From NCBI GenBank assembly GCA_964384215.1, contig CAYLLB010000005.1, forward strand, positions 62,001-126,000: 64,000 nucleotides of DNA, read 5' to 3'. The notes beneath the pieces were generated by a model. The model worked only from the letters and a program-made list of their open reading frames with translations. It searched no databases and was not told the DNA's origin. The stretch is from JAJFUV01 sp964384215. Lineage in GTDB: Bacteria; Acidobacteriota; Terriglobia; Bryobacterales; Bryobacteraceae. The translations under genes were made by a program, and so were the position numbers. This document shows, one piece after another, positions 58,011-64,000 of the stretch. Positions within the stretch are counted from its first letter, which is position 1. Every line of letters starts with the position of its first letter.

Positions 58011-59228
58011 ATGTCGCAAACGCAGATCGACCGCCGTTCGTGGCTTCGCAGCTTGACCGGAGCCGCCGGCTTGTTCGGACTCGAAGCCTCATTCCTCGCC
58101 CAACGGACCGCTGCCGCCCAAGTTGGTCCGAAGGACAGAATCAAGGTCACGAAGGTAGAAAGCTTCGTTCTGAAGAACTCTTGGGTCTTCGTAAAGATCT
58201 CCACCGACGCCGGCATTGTGGGCTGGGGCGAAATGCTGAAGGACGACGCCAAGGCATGCGCCGCCGGAGCGCTGGAAGTGGGAGACTACCTGGTCGGACA
58301 GGATCCCTGCCGCGTGGTCCATCATTGGCAAGCCATTCACCGCGGCGCCTTCTACCGCGGTGGGCCCATCAAGACCGCGATATCGAGTGGCATCGACATG
58401 GCGCTGTGGGACATCACAGGCAAGGTCCACGGCGTTCCCGTACACAAGCTGCTGGGCGGCCCGACGCGCGACCGCATCCGCGTGTACGGCCACGTCAGCA
58501 AGGAGACGGGCGTCAATGCCATGAAGGTGGGGCCGCGCGGCGCCTCGCGCGGCGCCGTCAAATACGTCGAGGGCCAGAAGTTCGTCGATGAAGTTGTGGA
58601 GAACTTCAGGGCCCTCCGGCAAAAATACGGTTCCGGAGTCGACATCGCGATCGATTTTCACGGTGCCGTCCAACCGCCCACCGCGATGCTGCTGGTAAAG
58701 GCTCTGGAGCCCTACCAACCCTGGTTCTACGAAGAAGTGGTGCAGTGCCTGAATGTGGATGTAATGGCCGAAATCGCCAAGAAGACGCACATCCCGCTGG
58801 CGACCGGCGAGCGGATCTTCACCAAGTGGGGGTTCCGGGAAATCCTGGAGAAACGGGCCGCGACCATCATCCAGCCCGACGTTTGCTATGCCGGCGGCAT
58901 CACCGAGCTCAGGCTGATTGCCGGCATGGCCGAAGCTTACTACACCCCGGTCGCGCCGCACAATCCGCAGGGGCCCTGCTCACTGGCCGCGAGCATGCAG
59001 ATTGCCGCGTGCATCCCGAACTTCCTGGTCCAGGAGCGGGGTGACAACAATTATTCCGATCTCCTGGCGAAGCCACTTCCCGCTGTTCAGAACGGACACC
59101 GCCCAATCCTTACGGACCCTGGACTGGGAATCACCATCGACGAGGACAGGCTCATGGCTCAGGTCGGCGAGCCTAGCGAGTACCGCCCGCAGTTCGATCC
59201 AGACGACGGCTCCGTGGTGGACTGGTAG
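58011..59228 (+). CDS. Tat-exported galactonate-dehydratase-like enolase-superfamily enzyme
   Basis: 405 residues. ATG 58011 has GGAGG 5 nt upstream; an earlier in-frame ATG (57999) overlaps that site. N-terminus DRRSWLRSLTGAAGLFG is a twin-arginine leader. The mature enzyme has the mandelate racemase/muconate lactonising fold with metal and acid/base residues in IAIDFHGAV (Asp and His), WFYEEVV, LATGERIF and VAPHNPQGP, the pattern of D-galactonate dehydratase. Such enzymes are normally cytoplasmic. Sugar-acid dehydration in the periplasm is the inference. Confidence 0.88.
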   Translation: MSQTQIDRRSWLRSLTGAAGLFGLEASFLAQRTAAAQVGPKDRIKVTKVESFVLKNSWVFVKISTDAGIVGWGEMLKDDAKACAAGALEVGDYLVGQDPCRVVHHWQAIHRGAFYRGGPIKTAISSGIDMALWDITGKVHGVPVHKLLGGPTRDRIRVYGHVSKETGVNAMKVGPRGASRGAVKYVEGQKFVDEVVENFRALRQKYGSGVDIAIDFHGAVQPPTAMLLVKALEPYQPWFYEEVVQCLNVDVMAEIAKKTHIPLATGERIFTKWGFREILEKRAATIIQPDVCYAGGITELRLIAGMAEAYYTPVAPHNPQGPCSLAASMQIAACIPNFLVQERGDNNYSDLLAKPLPAVQNGHRPILTDPGLGITIDEDRLMAQVGEPSEYRPQFDPDDGSVVDW

Positions 59229-59298
59229 CGCGCCGGATCCTGGCCGCGCCGCCGGACATCGCCGCCACCCCTGTGTCGGTTTTCCGCCGTGCACCTCA

Positions 59299-60006
59299 TC
59301 ACATGGCTGGAGGCGCCTGGGGCTCCAGCGGCGCTGCTTTGGGTGGCTCGGCCGGAACCGCCGGCGGTGGTTCCGTCGTCACTGCGGGTGACGGTGCGAT
59401 GGCGTCCAACGCCATCTTGGCCACCAAGAGAGGCCTTTTGACGCTGTTTTCGAGATCGGCCGCCATAGCCTCGATCTCCGCCTTGGTAGGCGCGGACTCA
59501 AGAATCTCCATGATATGGTGCACGCGGGTAGCAACACCTTCTACCGACGTGGCGACACTGGACACCGAGTTCTTGATGGCCTCAATCTCGGTTTTCAAGA
59601 TATCCAACGTGGACATGATCGACTCTCCTTGTTGAATTAGCGAACGAAGTATAGCCAGAGAGGGAGCATCCAGGAAACGCAACTCGCTAATACCATCCAG
59701 CGGTGCCTGGCGAAGATCGTAATAAAGCAGGGCGTCGTCGATTTCGAGGTCTGTACTCTCCTGACGCAGTACTCTTTGAAGTGTCCACCGGTCATGAATA
59801 TTGTGGTGAGCCAAAAGGTGTTCCATCTTCGCTGCCACACGGTCGCTGATGGCGAGCAAGATCTCGGATCTTGAGAGATGTCCGCGGTCAACCTCGGCGA
59901 AAAGGTGTTGCACGGCATCTGAGTGGCTGATCCCCATCCTCTTGGCGATGGCGGCAGGCGAGTGCCCTTTTCTGAGTAGTTCGACGACTTCCTCGTGAAC
60001 GGGCAT
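59299..60006 (-). CDS. HTH/coiled-coil protein with Pro-rich tail, unknown function
   Basis: 235 residues. An N-terminal helix-turn-helix-like segment (VVELLRKGHSPAAIAKRMGISHSDAVQHLF) is followed by a helical region with an HHNIHDRWTLQRVL stretch. A coiled coil (about 128-200: LDILKTEIEAIKNSVSSVATSVEGVATRVHHIMEIL) leads to a Pro/Ala/Glu tail. No signal peptide. No Shine-Dalgarno; the upstream gap contains GTATACTAAT on its strand. Possibly a DNA- or envelope-associated structural protein; unproven. Confidence 0.7.
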   Translation of the reverse strand: MPVHEEVVELLRKGHSPAAIAKRMGISHSDAVQHLFAEVDRGHLSRSEILLAISDRVAAKMEHLLAHHNIHDRWTLQRVLRQESTDLEIDDALLYYDLRQAPLDGISELRFLDAPSLAILRSLIQQGESIMSTLDILKTEIEAIKNSVSSVATSVEGVATRVHHIMEILESAPTKAEIEAMAADLENSVKRPLLVAKMALDAIAPSPAVTTEPPPAVPAEPPKAAPLEPQAPPAM

Positions 60007-60509
60007 ACACGGCTCGAACTGGCCAAACGGAATGAATTCGTTATCGTTTTTCTATGACGTCAAGTCCGGATCGGCCGCCGATTAGTATACATCGAACTCA
60101 CCAGCGGCTTCCATCGCATTCAATTCCCTATCGCAGAATGACCGCCCGTGGCATCCGTCACCTCCTGCGTTCCAGGAACTTGCTGAAAATCACCGTTTCG
60201 CGACCGGCCGGCCCTCAGACTCGCGCCGCTGCCCCGGTCGTCTTTCTGGCGAAAGCTCCTGCGGCGGCACGCACGCCCGTACCAGTTAGGGGCGCTGTCT
60301 CCGAGCAGAGAATGCGCCCGTCGCCGTCCAGACCGGTTCTGCCGGGCCATCTTATCTGTCCGGCGGTGTGACCGCGCCGAGAAACGCTCAACGCAACTTT
60401 CCTGGCGGTCGTAAGCGGGCGTTTCCGTCTTCGATGGAGGCTCGCCGTAAGCGTCACGGTGGGCACAGCAGACAGAAACGCCATCACTTACGACCTGTCC
60501 GCACGGATC
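60007..60509. other. 503-bp gap, no supported gene
   Basis: Both strands carry short open frames with Arg-rich, low-quality composition. A minus-strand frame (60487-60215) contains SRRGHTAGQIRWPG, faintly like a metallo-beta-lactamase HTxG segment, but lacks the HxHxDH motif. No tRNA, terminator or repeat recognised, apart from the 8-bp palindrome TGACGTCA at 60055-60062. Confidence 0.6.
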
Positions 60510-61955
60510 TTACTTAGCCGCAGCCAATGCAGGTTCGGAGTTTTGCATCCGCTCCCGGATCTGCGCGTAGCGCCGCAGCGCAACCATGGCGGACACAGCC
60601 CGTTCCGGTGTCGGATAGGCTGGCACGCCGGCTTCGCGCAACCGCAGGATTGCCTCATCGCACTCAGCGCCGCCCTGCAACTCGGCGATGATGGGCTTGC
60701 CAAGAGCCTCGTACTCCCGATGTACTTTGAGAATGACGTCGGCGATAGCTGCCACATTCGTTACAGCCGTCGGACAGATCGATACAATCAGACCGTCCAC
60801 ATTCGGATCACGAATCGCCTGCGTCAGCGCGCCGTGGTACTGAATCTCGTTCGCTGTACCTGAGATGTCCACTGGGTTCAACGGCGAACCGAACATCGGC
60901 ATGTAGGCCTTGATGCGCTGGCTGAGACCGCTGGAGATCTCCTTGAGCGGATGCAACGGGAGGCCTCGCCGCTCGAAGTCATCGCAGGCCAGCAAACCGG
61001 CACCACCACCGTTGGTGATCATGACGATCCGGTCGCCAGCGAGCGGAGGCATAAAGCCAAGCGCGAGCGAGGTATCCAGGAATTCCTCCCAGGTCTTCGC
61101 ACGGATGGCTCCGGCCTGTTCGAAGACTTCATCGTAATGGGCGTCGGATGGTCCAGCGTCACTGGCTGTGTGAGCAAAAGCCGCCTGCCCCCCGATCTTA
61201 GAGCCGCCGACTTTGATGGTCACCACCGGCTTGGCCGGCGCGACCCGTTTACATGCTTCGATGAATGCCTGCTCGCTGTCCAGGCCTTCGATGTAGACCG
61301 AAACGCACTTGCTGTTTGGATCTTGCCCCGCGTAGGCCACGAACTCGCAGAAATCAACATCCGCCTTATTGCCAAGACCCACGAAGAAGCTCATCCCGAA
61401 TTGCGTAGTCCGGCTGACGCCGAGGGCAGCCAGCAGGTTCGCTCCGGATTGAGAGATCATCGCCACCGGGCCGGCAACCGGCAGGTAGGGGATAAAGCCG
61501 CAGTTGAAGTTCGAATACGGACTCCCCATACCGAGAAGGTTGGGTCCGATCAGGGGCAGTTTGTGTTCGCGGCAGTAGAGGGTCAGTTCGTCCTGCAGGG
61601 AGGCCCTGCCGATTTCCTTGAAGCCCGACGATGCGATTACAACGACCTTGACTTTCTTCGCGACGCAGTCTTCCAGAACCATCTTGATCAGATGGGCTGG
61701 TAGGGCTATGAAGGCGAGGTCCACCTCTCCCGGTATGTCTCTCAGGGTCTTGTAAGCTTTCAGGCCGTGGACGCTCTCCGCCCTGGGATTCACGGGAATG
61801 ATGTTCCCCTGGTACTTCCAATCCTTCAATCCCTGAATAATCTTGTAGCCTACTTTTTCCGGATATCTGGCCGCGCCAACCACCGCAATGCTACGCGGGT
61901 CCAGGGCGTACCGCAGTTTATCGACCACATAGGGACGGATCGAATCGGTTTTCAT
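60510..61955 (-). CDS. ADP/NDP-forming acyl-CoA synthetase alpha subunit
   Basis: 481 residues: an N-terminal CoA-binding Rossmann domain (LDPRSIAVVGAARYPEKVGYKII, LIGPNLLGMG), then two succinyl-CoA-ligase-like domains (AMISQSGANLLAAL and AFAHTASDAG, where the histidine is the likely phosphohistidine; ITNGGGAGLLACDD). The length fits the separate alpha subunit of archaeal-type acetyl-CoA synthetase. The ATP-grasp beta subunit is neither fused nor adjacent. ATG 61955 has GGAGG 7 nt upstream and overlaps the previous gene stop by 4 bp. The acyl substrate is unknown. Confidence 0.9.
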   Translation of the reverse strand: MKTDSIRPYVVDKLRYALDPRSIAVVGAARYPEKVGYKIIQGLKDWKYQGNIIPVNPRAESVHGLKAYKTLRDIPGEVDLAFIALPAHLIKMVLEDCVAKKVKVVVIASSGFKEIGRASLQDELTLYCREHKLPLIGPNLLGMGSPYSNFNCGFIPYLPVAGPVAMISQSGANLLAALGVSRTTQFGMSFFVGLGNKADVDFCEFVAYAGQDPNSKCVSVYIEGLDSEQAFIEACKRVAPAKPVVTIKVGGSKIGGQAAFAHTASDAGPSDAHYDEVFEQAGAIRAKTWEEFLDTSLALGFMPPLAGDRIVMITNGGGAGLLACDDFERRGLPLHPLKEISSGLSQRIKAYMPMFGSPLNPVDISGTANEIQYHGALTQAIRDPNVDGLIVSICPTAVTNVAAIADVILKVHREYEALGKPIIAELQGGAECDEAILRLREAGVPAYPTPERAVSAMVALRRYAQIRERMQNSEPALAAAK

Positions 61956-63163
61956 GAGCGCACCTCCGGGCGAACAGAGAAATCCTGAAGGAAGTCGTCC
62001 GTGAAGACGCATTCCTCCCAAAAACCGCGCTGGTCGTCCAAGCGGCACACCCAGCGCCGATACTGCCGGACCACATCGGCCTCGTCAATCGCCTCGACTT
62101 CAGGTATGGATTGGACGAGTTTCCGTAAAGCATCGATGTCCGTGGTCTGATTGCAGGCCATGAGGCCGATATCGTAATGCGAGTCCGTGAACTCCCAAAC
62201 GGAGCTGAATTCCGTAGTCTGAGCCAGCGAGTCGGCTATTTCGGCCTTCCGGTAGCAGGGAACGATCTGGAAGAGTCTGACCGCGAACATCTTCTGTGTC
62301 AAGCCCAGCTTCTGCCAGTTGAGGAAAACCAGTGGGACCAGGATTCTCTTGTGCTCAATGATGTCTTCCATGCCTTTGCGCAAGTCCTCGGCATCCAAAC
62401 CCGAGATTTCTGCTAGCGCAGGAAAGTCAAAGTAGTCGCTTACGGGGCGTTTCTGATTGATCGCCATCAGAATGCTGATGTCGGTGGGATCAAGTTTCTT
62501 CTGGATCTTTGCCAGTTTCTCGGCCTCGCCGGCGCCCCACAGATACTCGCGGTACGTTTCATCGGGAGCGTCCCACATATTCATGTGGTCTTCCCGGATG
62601 TCGCGCCGGACCGGAGCGAGCCTGACGTACTCCACTTCCGGCCGCTGTCCCAAAGGAAGAACCACGTCCCAAAGCAGGTTGTCCAGGACTCGCATGTGGT
62701 TGCCATTGAAGAAATCAAAACCGCCGGCGGTTTCGTATCCACTACAGATTTGGTCTTTCGCCTGATACCACTCCGTGAATTCCTCCTTCACCTTCCGCGG
62801 CGTTCCGGCGCGCAGCTTCACGAACCAGTAATACAGACCCCAGCCGTACACCTGTGTCGCGGGGTTCATCACCAGCATGATCAGATGGTCGTTGTACATG
62901 CGGCTGAGCCGCTTTCCGATTTCGGCGGCCGGAATCTTGGTCTTTCCGGACAGCCAATCAAGGTTGAATACATCAGGCCGGATCTGATAGGCCGACTTCG
63001 CGATGTTGTACCCACCCATCTCGGGATGGTCGAGGGGGAGCACACCGGGCTCGAGGAACCCGATTCCACGAGGCGCGAAATGGTAACGGCGCATCCATTC
63101 CTGGCGGCTCTTGTCCGCCAAGTCAAAAGGCTGCCCGCTCTCAATCTTGCATGAACGTGGCAT
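61952..63163 (-). CDS. Tandem Lrp/AsnC-like protein (two HTH-RAM units), unknown function
   Basis: 403 residues with internal duplication seen by eye. Unit 1 (about 60-200): winged-helix-like KIPAAEIGKRLSRMYNDHLI, then a RAM-like domain. Unit 2 (about 230-390): LDPTDISILMAINQKRPVSD...LDAEDLRKGMEDIIEHKRI, the classic Lrp helix-turn-helix, then a second RAM-like domain (VWEFTDSHYDIGLMACNQTTDIDALRKLVQSIPEVEAI). It could be a regulator or, like the Lrp-shaped sirohaem decarboxylases AhbA/B, an enzyme. Coupled to the acyl-CoA synthetase (4-bp overlap) and preceded by a sigma-54 promoter. GGAGG is 15 nt upstream, unusually far. Confidence 0.72.
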   Translation of the reverse strand: MPRSCKIESGQPFDLADKSRQEWMRRYHFAPRGIGFLEPGVLPLDHPEMGGYNIAKSAYQIRPDVFNLDWLSGKTKIPAAEIGKRLSRMYNDHLIMLVMNPATQVYGWGLYYWFVKLRAGTPRKVKEEFTEWYQAKDQICSGYETAGGFDFFNGNHMRVLDNLLWDVVLPLGQRPEVEYVRLAPVRRDIREDHMNMWDAPDETYREYLWGAGEAEKLAKIQKKLDPTDISILMAINQKRPVSDYFDFPALAEISGLDAEDLRKGMEDIIEHKRILVPLVFLNWQKLGLTQKMFAVRLFQIVPCYRKAEIADSLAQTTEFSSVWEFTDSHYDIGLMACNQTTDIDALRKLVQSIPEVEAIDEADVVRQYRRWVCRLDDQRGFWEECVFTDDFLQDFSVRPEVRS

Positions 63164-63196
63164 GGTCGTTTATGAATACCTCCGTTGTTCGAGAGG

Positions 63197-63211
63197 GCAT
63201 TTTACTTGCCA
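63197..63211 (-). promoter_or_regulatory. Sigma-54 (-24/-12) promoter for the Lrp-like/acyl-CoA synthetase operon
   Basis: Reverse strand TGGCA-A-GTAAA-A-TGC. It keeps the invariant GG (63210-63209) and GC (63198-63197) ten bases apart, and all but one base of each core (consensus TGGCAC-N5-TTGC). Predicted start of transcription is about 63185, 22 nt before the ATG. Confidence 0.6.
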
Positions 63212-63414
63212 CTTGGATCGCTGATCTTGTGCGCCGCATTTGTAGCTGTGTAACGGAAGATGTGGGCAACAGCCGCGAGGACTCCCCAACTTACTCTATT
63301 ACCTTGTACATAATGGCTCGTTCGACGATAACTTTAATGCAACCGCAAGACTGCCGGTGGTCGACGGATCTCCCTAGTTCAGACACGAGGAAGGCGAAAC
63401 AGGTGCTCACATGT

Positions 63415-63437
63415 TGGCACTTGCCAGCGCGCTGGCA
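63415..63437. promoter_or_regulatory. Nested inverted repeats, candidate activator binding site
   Basis: A perfect 16-bp palindrome TGCCAGCG/CGCTGGCA (63422-63437) plus an extra TGGCA half-site (63415-63419) that pairs with the first TGCCA across 2 bp. It lies 211-226 bp upstream of the -24 box of the sigma-54 promoter and just before the TATACT hexamer of the regulator gene, so it could serve both as enhancer and as autoregulatory operator. Confidence 0.5.
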
Positions 63438-63497
63438 GTAATCTCGGGCTATACTTCAGAAGACGCCCGACCGGTTCGTTACACGAGGGGCTTGACG

Positions 63498-64000
63498 ATG
63501 ATCATCGATTCTCCGCGTACCCGCCAAGACGCGCTGCTCGAAGTTTCGGAGTCGATTGCCTCCCACGAGTCGCTGCCCGCCTTGCTCCACGCTTTGTCAC
63601 CCTCTCTGGCTAGGCTCGTTTCATTCACAGGCTTGGGCTTAGTACTCCACGACTTCGAACGGGGCGTCAGCAAACTGCATATCCTGGAGTCGTCATCACC
63701 CTACGACATCCCGGACGGTTATGAGTTCCCAGCCGAGCAATCCCCGACCTCGTTTGTGCTGGACACCGGACAACCGTTATATTTCCCTGACCTCGAATCA
63801 GAAACCAGGTACCCGGTTCTCACACAGATGCTTCTGAGCAGCGGCATCCGAAGTTACTGCATCTTGCCGCTCATTACCGAAAGGCGGAGGATCGGCAGTC
63901 TGACCTTCGGATCACCCAACAAGAATGCGTACGGCGGCGACGATATCGTCTTCCTGTGTCAGGTGGCCCGGCAAGTGGCCGTCGCCGTCGAGAACGCTCT
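63498..64000 (+). CDS. GAF-domain regulator, FhlA-like N-terminus (3' end outside window)
   Basis: 167 codons visible, open to the window edge. It begins MIIDSPRTRQDALLEVSESI and carries a GAF domain (about 20-167: LARLVSFTGLGLVLHDF, ILPLITERRRIGSLTFGSPN, AYGGDDIVFLCQVARQVAVAVENAL). This arrangement is typical of FhlA-type sigma-54 activators, but the AAA+ and DNA-binding domains would lie beyond 64000 and are not seen; a GAF histidine kinase is the alternative. GAGGGG lies 7 nt before ATG 63498. Confidence 0.75.
   Translation, partial: MIIDSPRTRQDALLEVSESIASHESLPALLHALSPSLARLVSFTGLGLVLHDFERGVSKLHILESSSPYDIPDGYEFPAEQSPTSFVLDTGQPLYFPDLESETRYPVLTQMLLSSGIRSYCILPLITERRRIGSLTFGSPNKNAYGGDDIVFLCQVARQVAVAVENA

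Larger units (their letters stand above)
63164..63497. other. 334-bp divergent control region
   Basis: Lies between the Lrp-like/acyl-CoA synthetase operon and the GAF regulator gene. It contains the sigma-54 promoter (63197-63211), the inverted repeats (63415-63437), and a TATACT hexamer (63450-63455) on the regulator strand. No gene or RNA was recognised in the rest. Confidence 0.6.

Noticed and set aside
60215..60487. Possible metallo-beta-lactamase fragment (RRGHTAGQIRWPG)
   Set aside because: Only a four-residue resemblance; no HxHxDH motif and composition is Arg/Thr-rich.
63411..63432. Second sigma-54 promoter (TTGGCAC) for the GAF gene
   Set aside because: TGGCAC is present, but no GC dinucleotide element of TTGC type stands at the required spacing.

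Overview
The window is about 62-65% GC, densely coded, and reads as chromosomal DNA of an Acidobacteriota member, most plausibly a Solibacter/Bryobacter-like soil bacterium. This is an inference. It rests on an acidobacterial-type VWFA-related secreted protein (32231-33286), a PEP-CTERM protein, many Sec/Tat-exported polysaccharide-related enzymes, paired M16 peptidases, a TMTC-like membrane protein, and several secreted proteins of no known family. No rRNA, tRNA, CRISPR array, insertion sequence or prophage was recognised.

Layout. 1-7089: the 5' part of an ECF sigma factor, divergent from a tripartite RND efflux operon (TolC-like, lipoprotein adaptor, RND pump, DUF2892), then a small lipoprotein. 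7190-16686: a large exported putative glycosidase divergent from cytochrome bd oxidase (cydAB), a sulfatase 15 bp after cydB, a HEAT-like secreted protein and a mammalian-type sulfide:quinone oxidoreductase. 16759-23984: an apparent four-gene operon of GH106-like rhamnosidase, alanine dehydrogenase, family I CoA-transferase and TMTC/TPR membrane protein. 24034-29968: two secreted proteins of unknown function, an M16 peptidase pair and a small unknown protein. 30023-33286: overlapping moeA-moaC-mogA and a VWFA protein with a degenerate MIDAS. 33308-38544: PEP-CTERM protein, LMW phosphatase, MEMO-family protein, a beta-lactamase/NamZ fusion, and an AT-hook-like small protein. 38773-41602: APC and SSS transporters. 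41867-48788: a TPR protein, then an opposite-strand run of DUF5107/TPR, MarC, MiaB and bifunctional nuclease. 49039-59228: a sugar-catabolic cluster (Gfo/Idh/MocA, SIS, ROK kinase, two DUF4838 proteins, exported PPC/DUF296 protein, Tat-exported galactonate-dehydratase-like enolase), with two gene remnants. 59299-64000: an HTH/coiled-coil protein, then an ADP-forming acyl-CoA synthetase alpha subunit coupled to a protein that looks like two Lrp/AsnC units in tandem, and the start of a divergent GAF-domain regulator.

The most unusual locus is 60510-64000. An acyl-CoA synthetase alpha subunit has no beta subunit beside it. Instead it overlaps by 4 bp a tandem Lrp-like protein, preceded by a good sigma-54 (-24/-12) promoter. 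A perfect 16-bp palindrome lies 211-226 bp upstream of that promoter, next to the divergent GAF regulator gene. A second theme is that seven genes have a -10-like hexamer 6-11 nt before the start codon, most without a Shine-Dalgarno sequence, which suggests leaderless or nearly leaderless mRNAs. A third is the beta-lactamase/exo-muramidase fusion.
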